A stretch of 64,000 bases of DNA, from positions 2,978,001-3,042,000 of the forward strand of contig OU612069.1 in the NCBI GenBank assembly GCA_914767715.1, written 5' to 3'. Shown piece by piece: positions 10,801 through 22,863 of this stretch. The position numbers and the translations under genes were made by a program. Every line of letters begins with the position of its first letter. Position 1 is the stretch's first letter. This DNA comes from Membranipora membranacea. Lineage: Eukaryota > Bryozoa > Gymnolaemata > Cheilostomatida > Membraniporidae. The notes beneath the pieces are model-generated. The model searched no databases. It was not told the DNA's origin and was given only the letters and a program-made list of their open reading frames with translations.

Positions 10801-11860
10801 TAGTGATGGCAACGAGACGGGACACTTCCCGGTCTCGCGAGACTTGTCTCCTCGAGACAGTATCTCGTCTCGTCGAGACAGACAACTCTTACTACAGGTC
10901 GAGACCACTGGCATTGTAAATGGCAGTAGCTGGTCAAAACATTGCCTTCACCCAGACTCAAACCAGTGACCTAGTGATCAGCAGTCCATGCTCTTACCCA
11001 CTACACCACGGTTATTATATGGTGTCACATGTAATTCTGACTATGATATAATGGAATGATAGTTATTAGTCATGCTTTTGCTGCAAATATTTAACGGAAA
11101 TGTTATCTGATTGGCTGTCAGATTTGATTGATTGGCTGTCTGTTTTGATTGATAAGTCAAGGCCATATCTATGTAAACAACTTCTGTTAAAAAGATTGAA
11201 TGGATGATCAATGTGGAGCTTTCTCATTGATTTGGACCTGGGGCAAGAGGGAGAAGGGATACAATGACTAGTGGGGTATCAAATTGTATAAATATGAGGA
11301 GATAGTTGAGCCTAAGCATATCCAGAAGCTGAATCACTGGACTGGTTGGTATTATAGACAAGCCTGAAGAAACAGCTTCTCCTTGGTTTAACTATTTTAT
11401 TTAGTTATCACTATAGATAGGCCTATGTTTTAGATTGGCTGAGGAGGATTACAGTAGGATTACACCCATAAATCATGAGTATAAATTTGGGCAATGACAA
11501 TCATGTGTGGCAGGCTGATACTCATACAAAATTTAATTTGCAAGAATTAGTGGAAATCTGCACGAGCGTGTGGCTTTCTATAATTCAATAAATACTTGAC
11601 AGAATTTGATGAAACTTGGTTTCAACATAGATCCTTATTGCTATAGATCATAAGTTACAACTTGAATCAATTTAATGTACTATAAGCTGATTGCACTAGT
11701 GATAGTGAATGAATATCCACCATTCTTTTAAATTGTGATATCTGAAGAATGTTTTATCGGCATCGTTATATGTCTCGGTCTCGTCCCGGTCTCGTCCCGA
11801 ATTTCCTTGCTGTCTCGGTCTCGTCCCGTCTCGCCAAAATCTGACAATTTGCCATCACTA
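10801..11860. mobile_element. non-autonomous hAT-like transposon with 8-bp target duplication
   Basis: The left end reads TAGTGATGGCAA and the right end is its near-exact complement (TTGCCATCACTA, ending at 11860). The flanks carry identical 8-bp copies, ATTATAAT, at 10793-10800 and 11861-11868. TIRs starting TAGNGATGGC with 8-bp duplications are known for hAT elements. Subterminal blocks of repeated GAGAC/GTCTC lie at both ends (10817-10882 and 11771-11836). The 1060-bp interior has no long open frame and contains a tRNA-like sequence at about 10948-11013. Confidence 0.88.
10948..11013 (-). repeat. tRNA-like sequence inside the hAT element
   Basis: On the - strand it has a GTGTAGTGGGTAAGAGC A-box region and a B-box-like GGTTTGAGTC about 35 bp later. 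There is no closed acceptor stem. It is a SINE head or tRNA relic carried within the 10801-11860 element. Confidence 0.55.
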
Positions 11861-11868
11861 ATTATAAT

Positions 11869-12805
11869 ACAACTGATCTAAAAGTAGTTGCTGTGGCACT
11901 ACATTTTTACTTATGCATGTAGCATGTATATCAATTCTAATTGCTGCATTTTATTGTAATAACCCAAATCGGTCACACACATGCACATGAAATACTTATC
12001 TAGGCACTCTCTTTGCTGGAACACATGAGTTTGACCCAGTGCACAAGACTTAAAGGGCAACCAAGGTTTCGCAGCAATGCATTAGTGGGAAGTAAATAAT
12101 GTGCTAGGCAGCATCAGCTTTGTGCATTACGCGACGCAAAACTCAAAGTAGTTGCTGACTCTAAGCTGGGTAACACTTCAGTTTAGGGGAGGTTCCAAGA
12201 CATTGCTTTAATAATGATAGAGCACAGGCTAAATAATAACAGGAACAGGAAACTGCTATGTGGTATTCAATTTTAGCTGAGTTTGAGTACCTGACGGATG
12301 AATTGTTTCACAAAAATTCTGGCTGAATAAGCATCCAAATTAGATTTTTGCTTTTTCCCTATGCAGAAGGCTATCTGCTATCAATCGATGAAAACTTGTT
12401 TGAAACCTTGGTTGCCCTTTAATCTCCATATTAAAGCTTGTTACTGGTAATAACTTGAATGAAATTGTAACTCATATAGCTTTTACATTCATACATACAA
12501 CATGCCTGCAAAACATCCTCTTACTGGATACATTCCTTTAAATCTATTCAGTACAGCAAAAAATGTTCCTTTGATAGTTTGCTAGTGCTCCTTTCTTAAA
12601 AGAAATTCTGCAAATTGAACAATTACAAATTACAGAACCGTCTGACCATCAATCAAGTTGTATGTAGGTAAGATTTCATCTCTGCTCTATGTATTAAGCC
12701 AACAATAAAATCAGTAATACCTGACAACATTAAATATTTATGCACATTAAAATTTTTTATGAGCTTGATGTGAACATTTATCACGTCGTTGAGAGCATCT
12801 GATAT
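11869..12805. other. intergenic, nothing identified
   Basis: AT-rich sequence with only short open frames and no recognised repeat. Confidence 0.4.
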
Positions 12806-12821
12806 ATGCAAATTATAAATA
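12806..12821 (+). promoter_or_regulatory. octamer motif abutting a TATA box
   Basis: ATGCAAAT (12806-12813), the POU-factor octamer, is directly followed by TATAAATA (12814-12821), 52 bp before the first ATG of the secreted cysteine-rich gene. The spacing would place the transcription start near 12845. The match is exact, but its use is inferred. Confidence 0.6.
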
Positions 12822-12872
12822 TTACTTGCCACTCAAACTGCATTGAGAAAAGAAGTGTTCCTCGGGATCCTA

Positions 12873-15800
12873 ATGAATGTCAAAATGAATTCAATCATGA
12901 CAAGATGGTTAATTCCACTGATAACAGCTATAGTATTTATCTCATCATCATCTGCAAGTGGAAGGAAAGGTAAGTGCTATGTGGTTTGTGAATTTGCGTA
13001 ATTGTCGCATTACGGTAATAATTTGCGTAAAGTGTGATGTCATATTAGATGTGGATTGGGCGCTGGCTGGGAAAGGGGAGTTGTGGTACTGTGTGAAGGC
13101 GACAATCCTCTCTCGTGACAGAACTTAGCGCACCGAAACAAAATGATATAAGCATTTCTTTCTGCTGCTGATGCCGTTCTTCCATCAATTATTAGGCATA
13201 TAGGTATATATAATTGTAGGTGATGTAATGTTGGCTTAAAATATTTCTCTGTCCAAAGACTGAGAAATAACAGTGGATTAAAGGCGCGGCTTACATATTC
13301 AGCGCCAAGTTGCTCTCAGTTTGCAAGCAGGTCGAAGCACACCTGGGGACAAGTGACCCGGTAGTTGGGGGACTGCAGTGGGATTCAAACCCAAGACCTC
13401 ATACCCTTGCGCGTCAGAGGGCAGGCACTCTAACCAAATGAGCTACCTACCATTTAATAACACTTAGTTGACTGCCATCACTTTCATTGAAAGAAAGTTT
13501 TGTGTCTATTAATTTTGGATCTTCTATTGTGATTCAATAGTGAATGTAAGGTAGAACCAGTTATGATTTAATACTCCTGACACTCAACACCTATGCATGA
13601 TAGCAGCCGCCATTATGCCATCAGACCACTCACTGCATTAAAGCAGACTTGCTCAATCCGCTTAATCTAGGTCACCTGTTCACAGGTGCTTTATTTCTGG
13701 CCTGATGGAAGGTTTTGTGATAGGCTGTGTCATTGATTGCCTATTCAGCTTTAGTGTAGGTCATTGTCCACATTAATCATCCGCTCTGACTTTACTGTGA
13801 GGTGTAAATATTTGTCTAGGTTAGATGTTGTGTAGCCTCATAAATCAATAAAACTGTTTCAAATATATAAACTGTAAATGACCAATAATCATACTAAGCA
13901 ATTTTAGCAAGGGATTATAAGCTTCTTTTTTTTTTCTATGCACTAGGTCTTATTTGACCACCCTATTTATCGGGCCCCCTTAAGCTCGGGTGGCTTGTGT
14001 GGGGTAGTACCCTATACCCTTGCCCGCCGTTGCCGGCTACTCTTTTTTCGAAGAGGCAGAGGGGGATCTTTATACTGCATGCAAGCACACAGTAGACCTC
14101 CTGTATTTATGGTCCTGATCCGAACAGACCTGGCTAGGATGAATGGCTTGCCAGTGCCAAATCAGAAATGACAGCCGGCGCTCGGGAATCGAACCTGGAT
14201 CATAAGATCACAAGTCCATACCCTTAACCGTCTGACCACTCCTGACTCCATAGCAATGGGGGGGGGGGAGGGTTTACTGTGGCTATCCTAGATTTGCGGC
14301 CCCATGTTTTCTGTTGATAAATTTAGTAAGTTTCAATGTTGCAATAAACACTGCAACATGTCACGATCAATTTGGAATGTGATTATTCATGATGTCGCAT
14401 TTGATCACTACAAGCTGCTAAATCTATGGCAAACTCCTTGCTTACTGTATTCCATTAATAAAGGACAACCCTGAATAAAGGCCGTTGCTGTAATACGATC
14501 AGATATCTTTGTACTTTGTCTTCCGTCTTGATGTATCTTTATTGTTGAGTCTGAAGTTGAAATATTTATTTTTAAGTTCATGACTGCTCTTGTCAGAGAG
14601 ACGGAAACAAATATATTCAGTTAGCGGAGCAAAAATGTGAGAAGTTCACTCAGTATGACAATGTGACCAGACTGACACACACACACAGCTGTCCTGAAGG
14701 ACACAGATTTAGTGTGGGGACATGTGTCTGTGAGCGTTCTCAAGAGGTACCCTGTGAAGGTTGTGGGCCACCAGGTAGGCATCTTATTTGTATTATGTAA
14801 ATTTTTCGGTAGGCATGGCAAGATAATCAGATTGAAGAGGATGTGGTGATAGTTGATCGATTCTATGGTTTTTGATGATCATTGTACTGTCTTGAGTTAC
14901 GTTCCCATACCTAAAAAGAAAACAACTCCCAATATTACAGGGTGAATCAAATAATGTCACTGCATACCACAATCTACCGCATCCTAATATTTATTACCAC
15001 AGAATTGTTTCAATAACATCAACTGCAAGTGAATGTTGTGTATATTATTTATGCTAGTTTTATTGTTCTGATTTTGTTTTCTGCAGTATGTGAAATAGAA
15101 GGAAATAGGCGTTTTAAAGAAATTCTAGACCTGAGGAAGGCTGGTGAATGTGACAGGTTAGATGAGTTTGTCTTATTTCCAGTGTATAGTATTCAGATTG
15201 AAGATTAACAATTGCATAGTCCATTGTGTCCTGCATTCAGTTTGTAGTTCACAGTTTACAGTTTGTAACAAAATTGCATCATCTTTTTTTGAACCAAATC
15301 ATGATATGGTGCTATCAATGGCTATAAGATTAGTATCATTGGTGTCAGTCGCATCCAGTGAAGGAACATTTCCAGTTGACGGCACCCTACAGGGTTTATT
15401 CCGGTTAGTACTTGTATATGAACCCATACAACATCTGTGGAAAATGGAAAGATGTGATTTCAAAACATGTAAGAACATGAAGTGACAAATACTGTCAACA
15501 ACCAACAATATCTAATTTTGATGAGTTTTACATTTTCTCTCATGTCAATCAAATGGCTAAAACTTTGTAATTGGTCTATAAGTTGATATACCTGATGGTG
15601 AAATAGATCTCAAGTATGAGTAACAGCTTTATTACATTGCAATAAAATAATTGGCAAGAAATAGGATGTCAATAGGTTGGTGAATGCAGATTCACCCCAG
15701 CTGTGACCGTAGTTTTGTGAGAAACAAGTTTAGGCTTGAAAACACTCTTGTAATGAAAATTGCTTCGTTATCATACTGATGACATCAGGGGTATATTTTT

Positions 15801-17725
15801 TGTCCAGGCATACCACATAATGTCTTGCTTTTTGAAATCAACACAATTGACAGATCCCCTAAACACTAACAAAGACGGCATTCAAATGGTTTTAAGCGGT
15901 GGCACTTTATTTCAAAGCATTCACCAACATTACTGCCAATAAAAAAACATGTTGCAAATTCTCCGTCTATGTGTTCATGGTTGGTCTATATGTATTTAAA
16001 GTTTTTGTCTCCGAGATTTATATCAAGATGTGGAATCCTGTGTTCTTCTTGGACACATTCAAACAGCTTGATGAGAGCAGCCGATGTGTTGGCTCTGATT
16101 GGTAGGAGGGGAGAAAAGGAGCCAATGCCAGGTCATATGGTACTTTCAGAAAAGTACCTTTAACCTTGACATTGCCTGATTTTTGGATGGCTTCAATCTT
16201 TTTACTGATTATGGTCTGACGTTCACACATCCTGATAGCACTATTGGTAGAGGATCCGACCCAACCACACATACACACAATTTTCATTCGTTTGCTAATC
16301 TTCTATTTGTTGTTGTTATCCAGTGTTTATGATCTCCAATGGTCGCAAAAAAGCATGATCCGTTTAAACTAAGCTGTATAGATCTAAGCAGTATGTATGT
16401 CGTAACAATATGAGTTTTGTCACTAAAATTGAGATTTATCAGCGTTCATGCCCCGAATGATTTGGAAACCCTGTCTCTCAATCAATAAAAATACATGTTC
16501 ATCCTATTAAAAGCGCTATTCGTGATAACCCTCTTTTCAGGTACTTTGTCCTATGCGGCGTGGGTTAGAAATACAAGACTGGAGAAAGGACAACTCCGAA
16601 TAAACCCTCAAATTAGAGCTCAGCAAACTGGGTACTACTAGCAAACCAAAACTAGAATGGCCTCTTTGGATGAAATCGACAATATTCGCATGAAATGAAA
16701 AACCATTCATGCCTCATTTAATGTTTTTCACCATAACACTGATCTAGTGATCAACTAATCGACTTTATTTATATTGCAGGGCAACGCAGGCGGTTCAGGA
16801 AATATTTGCAAACTGTATCATAAATGATCAGGTTGCATTTATAATATTTATCCAGAGATTAGTTTCTTCCCGTGAGAGAGAAAGTCAATGCCCTGCGCCC
16901 TCACTAGCAGAAGGTAAGATCATACAACGCAAATCATGTATTCGTGTACAGGCTTTTCAATGAGCATCCACATTGTATTGTCACAGATTAGGTGATGATA
17001 TTTCATATTCATATGAATAGAGTTACAGAGAGCTTCATGTTGCCTAATGATCAAGAATGACACTCATGAGATAACAGGATGGAACATTTATAATCTTGAT
17101 ACTCAATTAAGTTCAAACTACCATAGTTTTACCAAGTCTATTCACAGACTGCTGAGCATGATAATAGAATACAAAAAAGTTGGTATCTTGGATTAATATG
17201 ACATATTTGGTCTTTGTTTGTAAACACTTCAATGTTCTTCTGACCTTCTGCTTTCAGGCTGTGAAAGACTCTCTTACTGCTCAACTCTGACATTGGCTCC
17301 AAAGGATGAAAGAAATGAAGAAGATGATAAAGCGAGGTTTCTGTGGTAAGTTAGTATTCCAACATGTTGATTTTGTATTTATCCTTCATGGTTTGAGGCC
17401 TGGAATCTCACCACTCGTATTGTTTGTGTATATGAATTTGAGGCACGAATATTTTTTGACTTGCATGAGTATTTCTCTGCACAGCAAGATATTAGTTGGA
17501 TAGTCAGATAAGTAGTGAATAGTATAAGATATCAACACCCATAACGCTTAATGAATTTTGACTGTTTTCTATTGTAGCGAAAACTACAAAGAAGCCCAGC
17601 GATGCCTTAGATGTGTTGAACAGAGCGGCTGTGAGTTAGCTAGAGCATATATAGATGAACTAAAGGTTGCAGCTGCGGAACTGTGCCCCCGTATGCAAGA
17701 ATTTACTTGTTCAGCTGATGTTTAG
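12873..17725 (+). CDS. secreted cysteine-rich protein, six exons
   Basis: Six exons fit one frame: 12873-12983, 14597-14774, 15087-15156, 16780-16913, 17258-17345 and 17578-17725 (TAG stop), with phases 0, 1, 2, 1, 2 at the junctions. The product is 242 residues. The N-terminus is a signal peptide (RWLIPLITAIVFISSSSASG), with in-frame ATGs at 12873, 12885 and 12897. The mature part holds about 19 cysteines, with pairs such as GTCVCERS, PCEGCG and RCLRCVE, and no membrane segment, so it should be secreted and disulfide-bonded. The C-terminal half looks helical (KEAQRCLRCVEQ, ARAYIDELKVAAAEL). I do not recognise the family. AATAAA lies at 18079. A TATA box and octamer precede it, and a broken paralog lies 1.2 kb downstream. 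Exon 1 has a second, stronger-looking donor at 12970. Confidence 0.82.
13265..13453 (-). repeat. tRNA-derived SINE
   Basis: On the - strand it starts with GTAGGTAGCTCATTTGGTTA (A box), has a B box GGTTTGAATCCCACTG, and continues into the body shared with 3362-3556 and 2396-2530. It lies in intron 1 of the secreted cysteine-rich gene. Confidence 0.8.
13950..14250 (-). repeat. tRNA-derived SINE, second family
   Basis: The - strand head has GGTCAGACGGTTAAGGGTAT (A box) and CAGGTTCGATTCCCGAGC (B box, complement of about 14180-14197). The long body runs down to a T-rich stretch near 13930, which is the A-rich tail on the SINE strand. It differs from the SINE family at 3362 and 13265. Confidence 0.75.
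15157..16779. other. intron 3 of the secreted cysteine-rich gene
   Basis: Several short open frames on both strands, none with splice sites or recognisable protein. Treated as intron. Confidence 0.6.
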
Positions 17726-18966
17726 GCATTTCTATTACTCCTTGAGTGCAATGCTTAGATAATGACAAAACAGAAAAAACCATGAACTTAATTTCAACCA
17801 GCCAAAGCGAGGTACACAATGAGTCTCCTCCATACAACATCATGTTTTACATAAAATTTATGTGCAGAGGATGCAAAGATTTTCAACACCATTTCTACCC
17901 TGATCACCTCGTGATCAATTCTTTTTAACATATGATAACATTATTTTGATGGTAGACTAAACTAAACTAACCTACGCTGAACCCTGATATAATAATCATT
18001 GCTATAGAATACCAGCCAGAGCCCCAGAAGCAATTACATGTAATGGCCTCGCTAAGAGTGCCAGCTGGAGCATGCAAAAATAAAATCTTGTTCTCACACA
18101 GCCATTATTGACGGTGGTTAGTCAATACACCTACTTCTTCAGATGAAAGTAATGACATATACCACTGGAGGGGGTATCGATTTCAAATCTTAGCAAACTA
18201 ATATCAGCACAACAGCAACATGTCCTGGTTAACGCCAACACATTTGATAATAATGTTCATGGTGATTACCAGTGTCAGTCTCTCTGACACTGCAAGCGTT
18301 GTCATTTGTTGACAACATTAGACATAAAAGTGCAAACTGAGAGATCTACATAGTTTTACCACTCTCACATTGATTTTTATTATCAAAGCTTTATTGGGGT
18401 CTTTTTTAAAATGAAACCCTTATGGCTAAACAATCATCAGTGTGAATCATATGTGAGGAATTGAATGTTTACTGCAATTCAGTAAAACAACAACTTTCAT
18501 AAAAACGATCGCAACTCACATCTTTCTTCGTGTCAGACCTGCCATAAATCACTGTAATACAACAAAGTTTAGTATGTGTTTGGCCTGGAAACTCGGGTGA
18601 TAAGTTTACACATTGTCAACTTTTTAAAAGACAAAATAGCCAAGTTACCTTTTGGAAATGTATATATATATATATATTTATCAACCTGGACAATCACAAC
18701 TTGAATTACAGAGATAGAAATATGTATATTACATGTGGAACCCCAGCGGGTGACCCATAAAATTATGGTTTTATCATTTTAGGATACAGGGTTATAAATA
18801 TAATGGGAACATTAATCATATAAATGTCTCAAAATTCTCATTTCTCTGAGAAGGTTTTAATCTGACAATAAATCACAAGACTTAGAATTGTTAGTATGTT
18901 TATGATTTCATTCAATGCTAGAGACCCGGCAAGCATGGTAATTTTTGCTTCAGTGAGAACGCCAGT
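17726..18966. other. intergenic
   Basis: 3' flank of the secreted gene with an AATAAA at 18079 and a short (TA)n run at 18659-18675. No gene seen. Confidence 0.5.
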
Positions 18967-19555
18967 ATGACTACAGTGATAACTAGGCTGATGGTACTGC
19001 TTATACCATGCACACTGATCATAGAAGCATTGACAGCAGAGCTGAAGTACGGTGAATGCAATCTGGTATGTGGAACAAGCAACAAGCAACAACAATCCTT
19101 ACAACCTTCATCGACCGAGCTAACTTTTGTGGCCGATAATTGGTACTCATCATTGATGAAAGAGAGCTTGCCGAATTGATTCGAACCATTGCAACTATCA
19201 AAAAGTATCTTCACTTTCAGCATCATGAGCCTCTTAAACTGATTATTATACAAAATGGACCAATTTTTGGCAAAGCATATTATTGTGGAAGCACAATAAG
19301 TAAACATATGACATTTCTGATGATTTGCATCTTCATTCTGCAGTTCATAGCTGCCGTATTTGATGCAGTTGTCTTGGAAGTTCTATATCCTTTCATTGAA
19401 GTTAAAAACTGCTAATGTCAGCGAAATGGTAACAAGTACATACAGCAAGCAGAACACAAATGCGAGAAGTTCACTCAGTATGACAATACTACCAGACTCA
19501 CTCACTCACTCCCACAGCTGCCCTGATGGACTTTGATTTAGTTTCATGTATGCAC
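18967..19555 (+). pseudogene. broken paralog of the secreted cysteine-rich gene (exons 1-2)
   Basis: Exon 1 (18967-19065) encodes a signal peptide ending in KYGECNL, aligned with RKGKCYV of the upstream gene, and has a phase-0 donor CTG|GTATGT. Exon 2 starts at 19422 after an AG acceptor; its deduced start RNGNKYIQQAEHKCEKFTQY is nearly the same as RDGNKYIQLAEQKCEKFTQY of the intact gene. Within the CACT/CTCA-repeat segment the frame is lost, stops follow at once (CTGCCCTGA), and in the alternative frame the SCPDG motif is followed by TGA. Exons 3-6 were not found. This is a tandem duplicate that has decayed. Confidence 0.82.
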
Positions 19556-20730
19556 CTGAAAAATCTCAGTGCATGACCGAACGCATTGCATAAATAAATC
19601 AATGAGTTTATTTCCCATGAGTGAAAAATACATGCGCCTCAACATTAATTATTCTAAGCATGGTTAGCAATAAACATTGCTATGTCAATGTGTAATATAT
19701 ATATTGTATAGTTTATACAAATTTATGATAGGATCACCTTACATAAGCAATTACTGACTGATTGTTGTGCAATAGAGCCATATCTACATTAATTTGTTAT
19801 TACGCTTGAACACTATTATACACACCACACAACTACATAAATGGAAGAAATGGCCTCATTTTTCTTCATCAACAGACTTCTCTGTCCAAGCTGCTGCTGG
19901 AGACAACTTTCTTAGAGAGGCTGCCACAGAGCCTCAACATGTCCGAATCAAACACAACTTCGGTTCCAAGCCTCTTTTTTATTATTTCATTGAATCTCTC
20001 TGTACTCACTGTCTACCCGTACCATTTACATCAATCTATGCAAGTGATAAAAAGTGCATAGGTAAACTTTTCTGCAGACGCTATAAAGCTAGACATAGAG
20101 CACCCTGATGTTGATGCTCTGATGGCCACCCAAACCAAGGCACTTGCTCTCAGATTTATGATAACAATGACGACCACTTTATAAATTACTTCCTAAATAA
20201 ATGCCAATCCGGAGCTTACCGCACCATGAAGTACATAGGTGCTTAGGGCAGAGACTGTTTTTTACAACATCTGATTATGACACTAAACAACATACTTTTT
20301 TAACTTTGCCACAAATTCCTGATTTGTATATGTTTTTCATTTTATCATTGGCAGTGTCTAAACTGAATTTTATGGATTTCCATTCTCAGTGACTATAATA
20401 AATCCATCAATCCAGCACAATATATCACACATAACAAGATATGCCAGACATGCCATGTTTTAAGACAATAACCCCCTTGGCCAGGAGAGCAACAGTTGTG
20501 TTTGGTGATAAATCATAAATCCATTTAGAGTTGAAAAGTTACAGACAAACATATAAATACAACAAATGAGCACAAAACTGTGAAGTTTAAACAATAATGG
20601 AGCATGTAAACCACAACGGAAATAATTTAAGAAATTGATCAATAAAATGGCAACAGCAGGAGAAAAATTATTTCTCACTCAAGCGATATTTAATGAGGTG
20701 ATGTATTTATGATCATATGTTAGCTTTTAG
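19556..20730. other. intergenic
   Basis: No supported gene. The open frame at 19794-20108 lacks splice sites and recognisable motifs. Confidence 0.45.
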
Positions 20731-22863
20731 TTAGTTATATATCAATTGAGGAGGTTTCTCGCAAACGTATTGTCTTGTGTCTGTACAATATATATCATCC
20801 AGCAACATCGGAGAAAACCAGAGTTGTGTACACTCATTACCATGAGGCTCACCAGGTGCCCACATATCAGTAGTGACATTAGTACCATCAGACCATCGGA
20901 AGGACATAATAGTACCAGAGTCAAGCACTGCATCTGTCCATATTCCACCAGAAGCGCCAGTCCAGTCTGAAATTATATCAACAGGGTATTAGCCAGATTT
21001 GTAACTCATTGATATATTATTATTAGATTTTATTGATTGTTTGGCTTGACTAATGGATACAACCAATTGATTGATTTGTTGATCAAGCCATTGTCATTTT
21101 CAATATAGTTAATGGCTTTGCTTTTTCATTGTGTTGCTTTATAACGTTTGAGCTTGATGAAGGAGTTTTCATCCTTGGTGAAAAATCATGCTAAGATATG
21201 GGTTACTCCGCTTACACAAAAGTGAAGCTATTTCATCAAAATTCCGTCAAAATTAAAACCGATGTCCGTTTGAGGTAAAATTCCTCACAAGATCTTATAA
21301 AATAATATCTTTTAAAATCTGTCTAACCGGCTTGCAGTATAATGCAAGTGAAGGTTTTTTAAATTATAAGCTCACCTTGGTTGTCGCCATTAATCAGAGC
21401 AGCATAGACATCTCTGGTCTCCAAGGTGGAGATAATTGCTAATTTCGCTCCTCTTGTCTGACAGTCATCTAAAGCTTCCTGGTGAGTCTTTGCAGTGAGG
21501 AACATTTTGATACATTTATCCCTATCTGGGTTATGATACCATCCATCAGTGAGGTTGCATGAACTTGAATGTATCGCATCTCGAAAATCATGATAGGAAA
21601 CATCAGTAAATACATAACGCTGTGCGCCATGAAGGATACAAAGTTTCTCAGTTTAGTCATCATCATGATTTACGACAATATTGAAATTACAGACAAATGA
21701 CAGGTTAATACCAAAAATCAACCATCATGCCTGCCTGATATTATTTGGATCCATACTCACATTAGGCAATCTGAACTAAAGGTGAATACATTGTTTTAGC
21801 ATAGTTGATGATTGAATCACAAACAAGCTGCAAAAATCAATCATATGCGATTCCATCAAGAGGACTACATTGAAAATCGGTACAATGTTATGATTAATTT
21901 CTGGCAATATGTTTTAATGCACCACATCTCAGTCTCATTAGAACCATCCTCAGGGATTTGGCTTACGTATATCCATTAATAATTAAGTAATTAAAATTTC
22001 TCATTTTAAACATGGCAAAAACTGGTCCCAATTCTTGGCAAAAGCCAGTTTACTCTAATATCACATAGCATCGCATCAAACCACATAATATGCAGATCTA
22101 TGAAAACCAAAATCTCAATTAGATAAAACCTGTATCCAGTAATAATGGTGGTGTGGCATTCACATTTACATTTTTCCAATAATTGCAATGTCTTTGGAAT
22201 AAAAGGTGCATGTAAACAGTGATTCTGTGATGAATGACAATGTTAAGAGCTTCTATTTGGAGGAAATAACGGGTGTATATGAATTAGGCCTCTAGATTTA
22301 TATCCAAATTACTGAGATTGGAAAGTATTGTAGATATACCTGAAAGGAAAACTGAACTGATTCTTCAGTGATCCAGTTTGAGTCAGTCATCTCAGAGCCC
22401 GCTGTCACAGCTGCCAAACGACATGAGGATGAATCTTTATTGTAGCTGAAACCTTCATATCTGTCTGTCGAAGCACATCTCGCTGCACATCTTACAGGAA
22501 ACAGCTCATACACAGTTGCTATGACATTGCCGCTTCGTATGCAGTATGTGGTGAGTCTAAACATCTCAGATCGTGGCTCCAAGCTCCCAGTAGGACACTT
22601 AATCAAAGAAACAAGGATGTTTTGACCAAAATATTTAAACAAAATAAATGTCTCTTAAAATAAGAAATGCACATAGAGCAGAGCCCCTATTTCCCTTTAA
22701 TTCTCAGAGGCAGGAGAGTCACTCATTATTCCTACATATTTGACTGCTTCCTAGCCTAAAAAGCTAAATATGATCATTAAGCACAATAATGAGTTATACC
22801 TACAGCGACCAAAAGCAGGATAAAGGGGACCAAATATCTTCTGTTTTTAGAACCTTCATCCAT
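20731..22863 (-). CDS. secreted PAN/Apple plus C-type lectin protein, copy A
   Basis: Four exons on the - strand: 22863-22804 (signal peptide, 20 codons), 22597-22340 (PAN/Apple), 21579-21376 (first half of the CTLD) and 20966-20731 (second half, TAA stop). The PAN exon shows YCIRSG and the spaced cysteines RCAARC and SSSC. The CTLD begins SSCNLTDGWY, the long form with an extra N-terminal disulfide, and ends WSDGTNVTTDMWAPGEPHG, then LLDDIYC and YVCEK. In the sugar-binding loop EPH stands where EPN or QPD is usual, and LDD where WND is usual, so classical calcium-dependent sugar binding is uncertain. A 5-bp tandem duplication (AACTG twice, 22350-22359) just before the PAN donor changes its phase from 1 to 0, so the predicted frame is lost at that junction. 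All other exons are intact. Confidence 0.82.

Noticed and set aside
19794-20108. Possible later exons of the decayed secreted paralog
   Set aside because: The translation does not match exons 3-6 of the intact gene.
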